This document shows positions 42,741 to 51,814 of a stretch of DNA of 64,000 nt, in pieces. Where the stretch lies: positions 124,001 to 188,000 of the forward strand of contig NZ_JAJAPW010000005.1 in the NCBI RefSeq assembly GCF_020523925.1. The letters are read 5' to 3'. The notes beneath the pieces are model-generated. The model worked only from the letters and a program-made list of their open reading frames with translations. It was not told where the DNA came from and searched no databases. This stretch comes from Neotamlana laminarinivorans. GTDB taxonomy: Bacteria > Bacteroidota > Bacteroidia > Flavobacteriales > Flavobacteriaceae. Position numbers and translations under genes: made by a program. Within the stretch, counting starts at the first letter, position 1; each line of letters starts with the position of its first letter.

Positions 42741-43647
42741 CATTCTTTCTCCATTATTAAACAATGCTAAGGTTAAAGTTGATAGAGTAATTTGTGTCGA
42801 AAATTTGATTAAAGATTATAAGAAGCATTTAAATATAGATGTTTCAAGTTATTTTATTGGTTTGCAAGAAATTACATTGTATAAATGTGAGTTATCTGGT
42901 TATCGTTTTTTTTATCCTTATAATGTTGCAGGAAATGGTTTTTTTTATGAGCAGTTACAAAGTTACGACTGGTATTATATGCCGTGGAAATGGGAAAATC
43001 AAAAGACTTTAAGCTTGCTAAATAAAACTTACAAGATATTAGAAATAGGTTCGGGAGGATTAGGCTTTATAAAAAAACTTAATGACTTAGGTTATAATAT
43101 TACTGGCTTAGAATTGAACGAAAATAGTGTGAAAATAGGGCAGTCTATTGGCGTAAATATTAAGAACGAGAGTATTCAAAATCATGCTAAAACTAATTTG
43201 GGATATTACGACTTTGTATGTTCTTTTCAAGTTCTTGAGCATATATCGGAAGTTAATTCATTCATAGAGGCGCAAATCTCATGTTTAAAAAAAGGAGGGA
43301 AGCTGTTAATTAGCGTTCCTAATAATAATTCATTTATAAAGTTTAATCATGGAGGGATATTAAATGCACCTCCTCATCATATGGGGCTTTGGGATATAAA
43401 TTCTTTAAAATACTTAACTAATATTTATAATATTAAATTAGATAGCGTTTTTTATGAACCTTTACAAGACTATCATTTAGACTGGTTTATAAATTCAAGT
43501 ATAGCGTTTAGGTTTAAAAGAATGCCATTATTACGTAGGTTTTTTGGAAGTTATAAATTTAAAATATTGTTTAGGCGAATTGTTAAAGTGTTTCAAAAGT
43601 TTATAAAAGGCCATACTATAATTGCTGTTTTTGTTAAAGAAAAATGA
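42730..43647 (+). CDS. SAM-dependent methyltransferase
   Basis: A 305-aa protein. Motif I is YKILEIGSGGLGFIKKL near residue 100, with the acidic ribose contact in ITGLELNENSV. SFQVLEHISEVNSF and GGKLLISVPNNNS are typical of methyltransferase families 11/12/23. The N-terminal 90 residues (YKCELSGYRFFYP) resemble the extra domain seen before such cores in glycan loci. It may methylate a sugar of the polymer. Confidence 0.85.
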   Translation: MMSSILSPLLNNAKVKVDRVICVENLIKDYKKHLNIDVSSYFIGLQEITLYKCELSGYRFFYPYNVAGNGFFYEQLQSYDWYYMPWKWENQKTLSLLNKTYKILEIGSGGLGFIKKLNDLGYNITGLELNENSVKIGQSIGVNIKNESIQNHAKTNLGYYDFVCSFQVLEHISEVNSFIEAQISCLKKGGKLLISVPNNNSFIKFNHGGILNAPPHHMGLWDINSLKYLTNIYNIKLDSVFYEPLQDYHLDWFINSSIAFRFKRMPLLRRFFGSYKFKILFRRIVKVFQKFIKGHTIIAVFVKEK

Positions 43648-44903
43648 AAGTTTTAATTGTAAATACTAGCGATATTGGTGGGGCTGCAAACGCATGTTTA
43701 AGGTTGCATGAAGGATTGTTAAATAATGGTATAGATTCTAAAGTAATTTTAATTAAAAAGCATAAAAATCTTCCTCAAACATTTAAAGTTTTACCAGAAA
43801 AAATAAATATTTACAAACGGGTAAAAAAGAAGCTTTTTAAATTACTAGAAAATTACAATCTCAAGAAAAAATCGAATGAAGTAGTATTTCTTAAGCAACG
43901 TTCGTCGCGCTTAGAATTGTTTAGTTTTCCGTTTTCAGAATTCGATATAACAAAAAATAAATGGTATCAAGAAGCTGATGTTGTTAATTTACATTGGGTT
44001 TCAGGATTTTTGGATTTAAAATCATTTTTTGGTAAAAACACTAAACCTGTGGTTTGGACTATGCACGACATGAATACCTTTACAGGAGGTGAACATTATA
44101 CCGAAACTATTATTGGAGCTAATAACAACGGAAATCCTATTTATAGAGATTATACAGAGTTAGAAAATCAAACCAATGCATATTACAAAAATTATAAAAC
44201 CAGAATATTTAATTCGGTAAATAACCTCACTCTAGTTGCGCCTTCTAAATGGTTGCAAAATGAAGCCTTAAATAGCCCAGTACTTCACGGTAAAACAGTA
44301 AAACATATTGCTTACGGATTAAATAAAGAAATCTTTAATATTAGAGACAAGGTTTATTCTCGTAACCTTTTAAAGTTACCTCAGGATAAAAAAGTAATTC
44401 TTTTTGTGGCAGAGTCGTTAAATAATACAAACCGAAAAGGATTCGATTTTTTAGTTAAAGCTTTTAATCTCTTAAAAAACGAAAATGTTGTTTTGTGCGC
44501 AGTAGGCCATAAAAAAGTAAAACTTAATTTTACAAATAATGTAATAGAACTGGGCGTTATTAACGATGAATTACTTATGAGTGTTGCTTATTCGGCAGCC
44601 GATGTTTTTGTTATCCCTTCGTTAATGGATAATTTACCAAATACTGTTTTAGAGTCGTTAATGTGCGGTACACCAGTTATAGGTTTTCCTGTGGGAGGTA
44701 TTTTAGATATGGTAAAAGACGAGGAAAACGGTTATATTGCAAACCAAATTTCGGCGAATGCCTTAAAATGCGAAATTGAAAAATTTCTTGATAATTCCAA
44801 TCGGTTTATGGCTAACGAAATTCGGAAAAACGCTATTGATAAATACGATATAAATATACAAGCCCAAAATTACATTAATCTCTATAAGAGTTTGCTAAAT
44901 TAA
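43644..44903 (+). CDS. GT4 glycosyltransferase
   Basis: A 419-aa GT-B protein. The N-terminal acceptor domain has VLIVNTSDIGGAANACLRLH and WTMHDMNTFTGG. The C-terminal donor domain has the GT4 motif VFVIPSLMDNLPNTVLESLM (ExxxxxxxE). It overlaps the upstream gene by four bases. The HDMNTFTGG stretch followed by EHYTE is common in this subgroup from capsule loci. Confidence 0.9.
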   Translation: MKVLIVNTSDIGGAANACLRLHEGLLNNGIDSKVILIKKHKNLPQTFKVLPEKINIYKRVKKKLFKLLENYNLKKKSNEVVFLKQRSSRLELFSFPFSEFDITKNKWYQEADVVNLHWVSGFLDLKSFFGKNTKPVVWTMHDMNTFTGGEHYTETIIGANNNGNPIYRDYTELENQTNAYYKNYKTRIFNSVNNLTLVAPSKWLQNEALNSPVLHGKTVKHIAYGLNKEIFNIRDKVYSRNLLKLPQDKKVILFVAESLNNTNRKGFDFLVKAFNLLKNENVVLCAVGHKKVKLNFTNNVIELGVINDELLMSVAYSAADVFVIPSLMDNLPNTVLESLMCGTPVIGFPVGGILDMVKDEENGYIANQISANALKCEIEKFLDNSNRFMANEIRKNAIDKYDINIQAQNYINLYKSLLN

Positions 44904-44910
44904 AATTATA

Positions 44911-45687
44911 GTGAAACTAACCATAATAACCATAAACCACAATAACCTCGAAGGCTTAAAAAAAACTGTTGAGAGTGTTACAAAACAAACGTTTCAAGCG
45001 TTGGAGTATGTGGTTATTGATGGTGGATCAACCGATGGTAGTAAGGAGTATCTTGAAGACAATGCACAAAAATTTAATTATTGGGTAAGCGAAAAAGATA
45101 AAGGCGTGTATCATGCCATGAATAAAGGTATAGCAAAAGCTAAAGGCGATTATTTACTGTTTTTAAATTCGGGAGATCATTTTTATAGTGACGGGGTTTT
45201 AAAAGAAAACCTTAGTACACTTACAGGTGAAGGCATCATCTATTTTAATCTTCAAGTTATTGAAAGGGAAAAGCAATTCATAAAAACCTATCCAAAAACA
45301 TTATCATTTTCATATTTTTTAAATGATACCTTGCCACATCCAGCCACTTTTATTAAAAAGGAAGTGTTTGCTAAAACCAATTCTTTTAAAGAAGATTTTA
45401 AAGTGGTTTCAGATTGGAAATTCTTTATCGATGCCATTTGCAAGAACAATATATCTTATAAATATGTAAATAATGTACTTTCAACTTTTTATATTGGAGG
45501 TATAAGTTCGAATGCAGCGTATAGGGAAATTAAGTTTAAAGAGCGAAATACCGTTTTAAATAGTAATTATTCCGCATTTATGCAAGATTTAGACGATGTT
45601 GTAACTTTTAGAAAAACGCTAAACAATTTACGACAATCTAGAATTATAAAGTTATTGGTTAAACTAGGTTTTCTAAATAAATTTTAA
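44911..45687 (+). CDS. GT2 glycosyltransferase, 258-aa pair, copy b'
   Basis: A 258-aa GT2 enzyme starting with GTG (KLTIITINHNNLEGLKKT). It carries VIDGGSTDGS, DYLLFLNSGDHF, PHPATFIKKEVF and an ending KLGFLNKF. It is the paralog of 39112-39888, with equal length and colinear motifs, and it also shares one base with the following GT2 gene. Probably it uses the same kind of donor at another linkage. Confidence 0.9.
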   Translation: MKLTIITINHNNLEGLKKTVESVTKQTFQALEYVVIDGGSTDGSKEYLEDNAQKFNYWVSEKDKGVYHAMNKGIAKAKGDYLLFLNSGDHFYSDGVLKENLSTLTGEGIIYFNLQVIEREKQFIKTYPKTLSFSYFLNDTLPHPATFIKKEVFAKTNSFKEDFKVVSDWKFFIDAICKNNISYKYVNNVLSTFYIGGISSNAAYREIKFKERNTVLNSNYSAFMQDLDDVVTFRKTLNNLRQSRIIKLLVKLGFLNKF

Positions 45688-46523
45688 TGAATACATTGGT
45701 TTCCATAATAGTGCCTTGTTATAATCATGCAATTTTTTTGGGTGAAGCGTTGCAATCGGTTTTAAACCAAACTTATACCAATTGGGAATGTATTATTGTT
45801 AACGATGGCAGTCCAGATAACACAGCTCAAATAGCTGAACAGTGGCTAACAAAGGATAATCGATTTAAGTATTTAGAAAAAGAAAATGGTGGCTTATCAA
45901 GTGCTCGAAATGCAGGTGTAAAAAAATGTAAAGGTGAATTTATTTTACCTTTAGATGCCGACGATTTAATACATGAAAACTTTTTAACGACCTTAGTGCC
46001 TGTGCTTGAGAATAATCAAAATTTAGCGGTAGCGTCGTGTTATAGTAAGTTCTTTTTTGGTAGCAGGAATAATATTATTCACGAGTTAAAGCCTAAAGGG
46101 GCGAATTATCATGCTTTACTTTACGAGAATATTTTAATCGCAACCTCTCTGTATAGAAAACAATGTTGGGAAGCCGTTGGAGGTTACGATGAAACCATGA
46201 AAAAAGGTTTTGAAGATTGGGAGTTTTGGATAGCCATTACCAAAACAGGTTGGGAGTTTAAAATCGTTGAAGAATTTCTGTTTTACTACCGCAAGCAGAA
46301 GCAGTCTATGCTTATCGATACTTTGCAAAATCATAGGTTAGCAAATATGGAATATGTGTACAACAAGCACAAAGAAATTTATATTGACAAATACGAAACC
46401 ACATTAAAATATTTATTTTACTTAATAAATAAACACAGTACAAGCGAGCAAAAAATAAAACATTCATTAGAATTTAAAATTGCGAAAGTTTTGGCAAAAC
46501 CGTTAAAATGGTTTAAAAAATAA
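45687..46523 (+). CDS. GT2 glycosyltransferase, copy c'
   Basis: A 278-aa GT2 enzyme: VSIIVPCYNHAIFLGEAL, IIVNDGSPDNT, LSSARNAGVKK and LPLDADDLIHENF, with the acceptor-side motif GFEDWEFWI. It is coupled to the upstream 258-aa transferase by a one-base overlap. Confidence 0.92.
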   Translation: MNTLVSIIVPCYNHAIFLGEALQSVLNQTYTNWECIIVNDGSPDNTAQIAEQWLTKDNRFKYLEKENGGLSSARNAGVKKCKGEFILPLDADDLIHENFLTTLVPVLENNQNLAVASCYSKFFFGSRNNIIHELKPKGANYHALLYENILIATSLYRKQCWEAVGGYDETMKKGFEDWEFWIAITKTGWEFKIVEEFLFYYRKQKQSMLIDTLQNHRLANMEYVYNKHKEIYIDKYETTLKYLFYLINKHSTSEQKIKHSLEFKIAKVLAKPLKWFKK

Positions 46524-46535
46524 AAATATTTATAG

Positions 46536-47315
46536 ATGATATCGGTCGTAATTCGAACAAAAAATCAAGAGGAAGCTTTAAAGTTTACCTTAAAAAACCT
46601 AACCGAGCGTTATTGTGACGATATAGGTGAAATTATTGTTTTAGACAACCAATCTACCGATGCCAGTGAAGCCGTAACGAAACAATTTGGTGCACGTTTT
46701 GTAACCATTGAAAATTTTAGCTACGGCGGAAGCGCAAATTTTGTAACCAAAAGAGCAAATTACGATATTGTAGTTATGTTTAGTGCACACGCTTACCCTG
46801 TAAGTCACGATTTTTTTAAATTAATTAAACAGAAATTTGAAGCCAATTCCAATTTAGCAGGCTTACGCTGTTTGCATCATCCTAACGATTACAGAAATTA
46901 TATAAATCAAGTTTCAGTAAAGGACGATCCTAATAAATCGGGCTTAATTTTTTCTGGTTCGGCATTTCGAAAATCGGTTTGGGAGCAAATACCTTTTCGA
47001 GAAGATGTTGCCACTTTCGAAGATAAAGAATGGACAGTACGTGTGCTAAAAGCAGGTTTCGATATTGATTTTGTGGCATCAATATTTAGTTACCAAATAA
47101 CAAGAACCAAAGCACAATTATACTTTAGGTTTAAAAACGATGTTGTAGGGAATTACCAATTGTGGCATGATAATGTGACTTGGAAAAATATTTTTAATGG
47201 TTTTGTGGTTGGAAGTTTTAAATTACTCAAAAACTTTTTAGTCGATCTTTGGTACATCTTTAAAAAAACTCTTTTTTTGATAAAATTTATGTTTAATAAG
47301 CCCCCGAAATTTTAA
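46536..47315 (+). CDS. GT2 glycosyltransferase with SAH instead of DxD
   Basis: A 259-aa GT2-type protein: ISVVIRTKNQEEALKFTL and IVLDNQSTDAS. The usual metal motif region reads IVVMFSAHAYPVS, so an Asp-x-Asp is absent. A related SAH form occurs in some rhamnosyltransferase-like GT2 proteins as I remember it, so activity is still possible. FEDKEWTVRVLKAG fits the catalytic base region. The C-terminus is hydrophobic and basic. Confidence 0.85.
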   Translation: MISVVIRTKNQEEALKFTLKNLTERYCDDIGEIIVLDNQSTDASEAVTKQFGARFVTIENFSYGGSANFVTKRANYDIVVMFSAHAYPVSHDFFKLIKQKFEANSNLAGLRCLHHPNDYRNYINQVSVKDDPNKSGLIFSGSAFRKSVWEQIPFREDVATFEDKEWTVRVLKAGFDIDFVASIFSYQITRTKAQLYFRFKNDVVGNYQLWHDNVTWKNIFNGFVVGSFKLLKNFLVDLWYIFKKTLFLIKFMFNKPPKF

Positions 47316-47337
47316 ACTTTTACTTATAAATTTTTGA

Positions 47338-48072
47338 ATGAAACCAAAGCTTAGCCTCATAATTCCAGTTTATAATGCCAGCACTTTTGTGTTAAAGACA
47401 CTTCAGGAGGTTTCCAATTGGCAAAAATCAATCGATTATTCGGTTGAGGTTATTATGGTTAACGACGGTAGTCCCGATAATTCTAAAATAATAATCGAAA
47501 ATTATATAAAGGAACAGAACGCTAACATTAAACTGGTTTCTTACTCAAAAAATAAAGGAAAAGGTTATGCTGTAAAGCAAGGAATGATGCAGGCAACTGG
47601 TGCTTATAGAATTTTTACAGATGCCGATATTCCGTACGGCTTCGAAATATTAGAAAAAATACTTTATTATCTCGATTTTAAAGAATTCGATGTATGTATT
47701 GGTAATCGCCGATCTATACACTCGCAATATTATACGAGCATTACTTTTGCAAGAAAATTGTCTAGTTTTATTTTTACAGGATTTGTTTCTCGGTTTGTAG
47801 TAACAGGAATTAATGATACACAATGTGGTATAAAAGGCTTTACAGAAAAGGTGGCGAACGAAATTTTTCCAAAATTGGCTGTTAACGGTTTTGGTTTCGA
47901 TATAGAAATACTTTATCTGTCGTATAAAAAAGAGTTTGATATAAAGCGTATTCCTGTAAAATTTGAAGGAAACGAAAACTCGACAATAAGCTTACTTAAA
48001 GATTCTATTTTAATGCTAAAAGATGTTTTGCTGATTCCTTTTAGATATCATTTTACAAAAAAATACAAGTAG
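47338..48072 (+). CDS. GT2, dolichyl-phosphate glucose synthase-like
   Basis: A 244-aa protein: LSLIIPVYNASTFVLKTL, VIMVNDGSPDNS, NKGKGYAVKQGM and IFTDADIPYG. VCIGNRRS and DTQCGIKGF are typical of the DPG/DPM synthase group, which charge a polyprenyl phosphate with a single sugar. Such lipid-linked sugars feed membrane GT-C transferases; the DUF6056-like multispan protein at 48797 could be the user. It has no C-terminal membrane domain. Confidence 0.88.
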   Translation: MKPKLSLIIPVYNASTFVLKTLQEVSNWQKSIDYSVEVIMVNDGSPDNSKIIIENYIKEQNANIKLVSYSKNKGKGYAVKQGMMQATGAYRIFTDADIPYGFEILEKILYYLDFKEFDVCIGNRRSIHSQYYTSITFARKLSSFIFTGFVSRFVVTGINDTQCGIKGFTEKVANEIFPKLAVNGFGFDIEILYLSYKKEFDIKRIPVKFEGNENSTISLLKDSILMLKDVLLIPFRYHFTKKYK

Positions 48073-48078
48073 ATAAAA

Positions 48079-48777
48079 ATGAAGTTGTCAAGAGATTTTA
48101 CTAATAAAATAAATTGGATTTTAGACAATTTGTTACCACCATTTGTGAGAGATTCTAGGTTTATTATGAGTCCGCTGTTTTTGCTTTTGTTTGGTAAAAA
48201 AGGGAAATTATTTTTAAATTTTAAGGAAAACGCCTGGGAATTTAATTCTACCGAAATGGCCAATTATTATAAGGAGTTGGCGAGTGTTCATATAAAAAGA
48301 GAAACAGATCTTAATTTAAGTTGTGAAAAGTATATCTTAAATAAAATTAAAGGAGATAAAGTTTTAGATATTGCCTGCGGAAGAGGTTATCTTGCAAAAA
48401 AAATACAGCAAAAAGAAGGTTGCGAGGTTGTAGGAATCGATTTTGTAATACCAGATGAATTAAAAAACTCAAAAAATATATCTTTTCAAGAAGGTATTAT
48501 CGAGGATATTAAATACCCAAATAATTTTTTTGACACCGTAATTTCTACACATACATTAGAGCATGTTTTAGATTTAGAAAAGTGTATTACTGAACTAAGG
48601 CGCGTTGCAGCAAAACGTTTAATTGTTGTTTTGCCTAAGCAAAGGCCTTATCGTTTCACATTTGATTTACACTTACAATTTTTTCCGTATAAGTATAACG
48701 TTTTAAAAGCCTTTGGAAATGTTAATGGTAATTGTGTGTTATTAGATAACGATTGGTTATATATAGAGGATTTGTAG
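48079..48777 (+). CDS. SAM-dependent methyltransferase (type 11)
   Basis: A 232-aa protein with motif I KVLDIACGRGYLAKKI, the acidic residue in VVGIDFV, then FDTVISTHTLEHVLDLEKC and LIVVLPKQRPYRFTF. It is a class I methyltransferase of unknown target, lying 6 bases after the DPG-like gene. Confidence 0.86.
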   Translation: MKLSRDFTNKINWILDNLLPPFVRDSRFIMSPLFLLLFGKKGKLFLNFKENAWEFNSTEMANYYKELASVHIKRETDLNLSCEKYILNKIKGDKVLDIACGRGYLAKKIQQKEGCEVVGIDFVIPDELKNSKNISFQEGIIEDIKYPNNFFDTVISTHTLEHVLDLEKCITELRRVAAKRLIVVLPKQRPYRFTFDLHLQFFPYKYNVLKAFGNVNGNCVLLDNDWLYIEDL

Positions 48778-48796
48778 ACTATATTTAAATAAAAAA

Positions 48797-50203
48797 ATGA
48801 AACAGATTCTAGAAAAATATCTTCAAAGTACAAATGTTATTTTAATTTTATGTAGCGTTGTAGTATTTCCATTTTTGTTAATATCCGTATTTAATAACCC
48901 ATCTGCCGACGATTTTTGTTATAGTAATTACGCCAGAGATTTAGGCTATTTTGGCTTGCAAAAAGAAGCTTATTTTGGCTGGTCTGGACGTTATTTACCA
49001 ACTTTAATTCTTGGTATTCCTAATTTAATTTCTGGTTCGTTTGTAGTTTATAAATTGGTGCCCGTTTTGTTATTGATTAATTTATTTATAGCAGTTTATC
49101 ATTTAGTGTCTTCCATTTTTGTAACCTTATCAACAAAAAACAAATGCTTACTTGCAATTATTACGGTTGCTTTATATTTAGCGCAAATGCCTTCACCTAC
49201 GCAAGGGTTTTATTGGTTAGCTGGTTCTGTTACTTATCAATTATCAATAATTTTGGCCTTATTTATGTTTTCTTACGTAATAAGATATTTAACTACAAAA
49301 AATAGAAAGTTCGTTATTACGGCAATATTTTTAGCTTTTTTTATAATGGGATCTAACGAAATTACTTTGGTATTTGTTAATCTCATTATTGGTTTTGCTA
49401 TAGTTTATATGTTTTTTCAATATAGAAAAATCGACTCAGGAATGTTAGCTTTATTTGTGGTTATGTTAGCGTGTTCAGCCTTTGTGTTATTGTCTCCTGG
49501 TTCGGCATCTCGGGCAACAACATATCCAGGAAACCAGCAGTTTATGTATTCGGTTTTAAAAACCTTAAAAGCAACCAAAAGGCATTTAGGCGATTGGCTA
49601 CCAAGTATAATAGTTGTTTTACTATTGTTCTTTAATTCTTTTGCGAAAACCGCTTCTAAAATTAAAACACCAGATGTTTTTAAAGTAAAATTGTTTTTTC
49701 CTGTTTTAATTGTATTTAGTTTTCTAATTCTTGGTATTTTTCCTGTTTATTATAGTTTAAAATGGGTGCCGTTTCGTGTGGTTAATTTAGTTTACTTTTT
49801 CTTTTTACTAGGTGTGTTTTATGTATCGTTTATCTTATTTTTTAAATTAAAAGAGAAAGAAAAACCATTTATTAAATTATCAAAATGGACCAAAATAGCA
49901 CTTTTTGCATTGGTGTTTTTTCGTTTAGGAGGCGATAACAATGTTAGAGTTGCGTATTCCGATTTATTTAGCGGGAAAGCTTATGCCTACAACAAAGCAT
50001 TAAACGAGCGATACAAAATCATAAAACAATCAAAAGATAAAACGGTTGTAATACCAAAGCTAACGGTGTTTCCAGAAACTATTTTCTTCGAAGATGTTAA
50101 ACCAGATTCCAAACATTGGATAAATGCCTGTTATAATTCATATTTCAATAAATCTGAAATAACATATAAGTCTAAAAATAATAGAATGCAGCATAATGAT
50201 TAG
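48797..50203 (+). CDS. Multispan membrane protein, DUF6056-like
   Basis: A 468-aa protein with roughly ten or eleven hydrophobic segments. The first periplasmic loop contains NNPSADDFCYSNYARD and AYFGWSGRYLPTL. An acidic DD after helix 1 and a C-terminal soluble part are the layout of GT-C glycosyltransferases; I link it to DUF6056 from these motifs with moderate trust. It could transfer sugars from a polyprenyl-phosphate carrier, and no Wzy polymerase is otherwise visible. It overlaps the next sulfotransferase gene by 8 bases. Confidence 0.7.
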   Translation: MKQILEKYLQSTNVILILCSVVVFPFLLISVFNNPSADDFCYSNYARDLGYFGLQKEAYFGWSGRYLPTLILGIPNLISGSFVVYKLVPVLLLINLFIAVYHLVSSIFVTLSTKNKCLLAIITVALYLAQMPSPTQGFYWLAGSVTYQLSIILALFMFSYVIRYLTTKNRKFVITAIFLAFFIMGSNEITLVFVNLIIGFAIVYMFFQYRKIDSGMLALFVVMLACSAFVLLSPGSASRATTYPGNQQFMYSVLKTLKATKRHLGDWLPSIIVVLLLFFNSFAKTASKIKTPDVFKVKLFFPVLIVFSFLILGIFPVYYSLKWVPFRVVNLVYFFFLLGVFYVSFILFFKLKEKEKPFIKLSKWTKIALFALVFFRLGGDNNVRVAYSDLFSGKAYAYNKALNERYKIIKQSKDKTVVIPKLTVFPETIFFEDVKPDSKHWINACYNSYFNKSEITYKSKNNRMQHND

Positions 50204-50888
50204 CCATGAGCATAAATGTATTTTTATACACATTCCTAAATGTGGAGGTACAACTATAAAATATTTGTTTTTTCCCGAAGCGAATATTAGTTGGAAAAAC
50301 GCAGATTATAACAAGCTTTATGGTTGGTGCCCAAAACGTAAGTTTTTTTTACAACACGCTACAGCAAAACAATTGTTGGAAACCGAATTAATTACGGAAG
50401 ACGTGTGGAAAACTTACTATAAATTTACATTTGTTAGAAACCCTTGGGATCGAGCTGTTTCAGATTATTTTTGGTTAATGAAAGATCGAAAAATAAAAGA
50501 TTCATTTAAAAATTACATATTAAAACAAGGTAAATTTAAATCGGTTTTAACGCATGAGCACGAATTGTATTATCGTGGCGACCATACCAAACAGCAAACC
50601 GAATTTTTCGATTTAAGGGGCGATTTTAAACCAGATTATATCGGGAAATTTGAAAATTATAACGAAAGTTTAAAACACATCTGCGAGGTTTTAAAATTAC
50701 CAGTACAGCAGAATTTACACATAAATAAAGCTAAAACAAAGAAAAAACATTATTCCAATTACTTCTTTGATGATATAAAATTGGAGTTTGCAGATTTATA
50801 TCAAGATGATATTGAGCAGTTAGGTTACACTTTTAATAACCAACAAGATGCTTTTTTTAAACTGAAAAACTATTTTAAAAAAATATGA
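50196..50888 (+). CDS. Sulfotransferase 3 (Sulfotransfer_2, carbohydrate type)
   Basis: A 230-aa protein with the 5'-PAPS loop CIFIHIPKCGGTTIKYLF and the 3' motif FTFVRNPWDRAVSDYFW. The IPKCGGTT form is that of carbohydrate sulfotransferases such as chondroitin, heparan 2-O and dermatan enzymes. It differs from the two sulfotransferases at 36-38 kb, so a separate position on the glycan is likely. The end overlaps the next GT2 gene by four bases. Confidence 0.9.
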   Translation: MISHEHKCIFIHIPKCGGTTIKYLFFPEANISWKNADYNKLYGWCPKRKFFLQHATAKQLLETELITEDVWKTYYKFTFVRNPWDRAVSDYFWLMKDRKIKDSFKNYILKQGKFKSVLTHEHELYYRGDHTKQQTEFFDLRGDFKPDYIGKFENYNESLKHICEVLKLPVQQNLHINKAKTKKKHYSNYFFDDIKLEFADLYQDDIEQLGYTFNNQQDAFFKLKNYFKKI

Positions 50889-51814
50889 CAGCTGCATCGC
50901 AAATAACCGTTAGTGTTTTCATGCTCACATACAACCAAGAACATTGTATTGCTCAAGCTGTTAATAGTATTTTGGAGCAAAAAACAAGCTTTAGGTTTCA
51001 ATTGGTTATAGGTGAAGATTGCAGTACAGATAACACTAGAAGTATTTGCGAAGACTATCAAAACAAATATCCAGATAAAATTAAACTTTTGCCCTCGGTT
51101 GGGAAAAATATAGGCTTAATAAATAATTATTTACAAACCATAAAACAGTGTGATGGTAAATATATTGCCATTTGTGATGGTGACGATTATTGGATTGATG
51201 AATTTAAACTACAAAAACAAGTCGATTTTCTAGAAGCCAATCCAGATTTTGCTATTGTTGGTACCAATTATCACAAACTATTTAAGGACAATGCCTTAGT
51301 TGAAGAAAAAAAAGAACACAGCAAACCTTATTATGAGTTTAGCGATTTAATTTTTAAAAATGTATTACCGTCGGTAACAACCCTTTTTAGGAATATACCA
51401 AAGCAAGCACCTTTACCAAATTGGATTTTAAAATATCCTTATGGCGATTGGCCAACCTATTTGTGGGTTTTAAAAAATGGTGGAAAAATTCATTTTTTAA
51501 ATGATTTTACTGCAGTGTACAGAATGGAAATTGGAGTGTCTGCAAAACTTAGAAAAACATTAAGCGATATTGAAACCGTTAATCTTAATATTTTAAAAGA
51601 TATAGCATCTGATGATGCTTTCTCACATAAAAAGGCTATTATTAACAAAAGTATAAACGATAAAAAGAAACAATTGGTAAGTTTATACAATCGCGAAAAA
51701 AAATATTTTAAAGCCTTTGCGTTATTTTTGAAAACCATATTTAAACAAGAAAACAAACTTAGGTTTGTTAAATTTTATGTTTATTCCGTTTTAAAATCGG
51801 TAAAGTTAATTTAA
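50885..51814 (+). CDS. GT2 glycosyltransferase (GDDYW subgroup), copy a'
   Basis: A 309-aa GT2 enzyme: VSVFMLTYNQEHCIAQAV, VIGEDCSTDNT, AICDGDDYWID and KLQKQVDFLEANPDF. It is the paralog of 38175-39092 and, like it, sits directly behind a sulfotransferase gene. The late DWPTYLWVLKNGGKIHFL segment is the acceptor-side region. Confidence 0.9.
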   Translation: MTAASQITVSVFMLTYNQEHCIAQAVNSILEQKTSFRFQLVIGEDCSTDNTRSICEDYQNKYPDKIKLLPSVGKNIGLINNYLQTIKQCDGKYIAICDGDDYWIDEFKLQKQVDFLEANPDFAIVGTNYHKLFKDNALVEEKKEHSKPYYEFSDLIFKNVLPSVTTLFRNIPKQAPLPNWILKYPYGDWPTYLWVLKNGGKIHFLNDFTAVYRMEIGVSAKLRKTLSDIETVNLNILKDIASDDAFSHKKAIINKSINDKKKQLVSLYNREKKYFKAFALFLKTIFKQENKLRFVKFYVYSVLKSVKLI

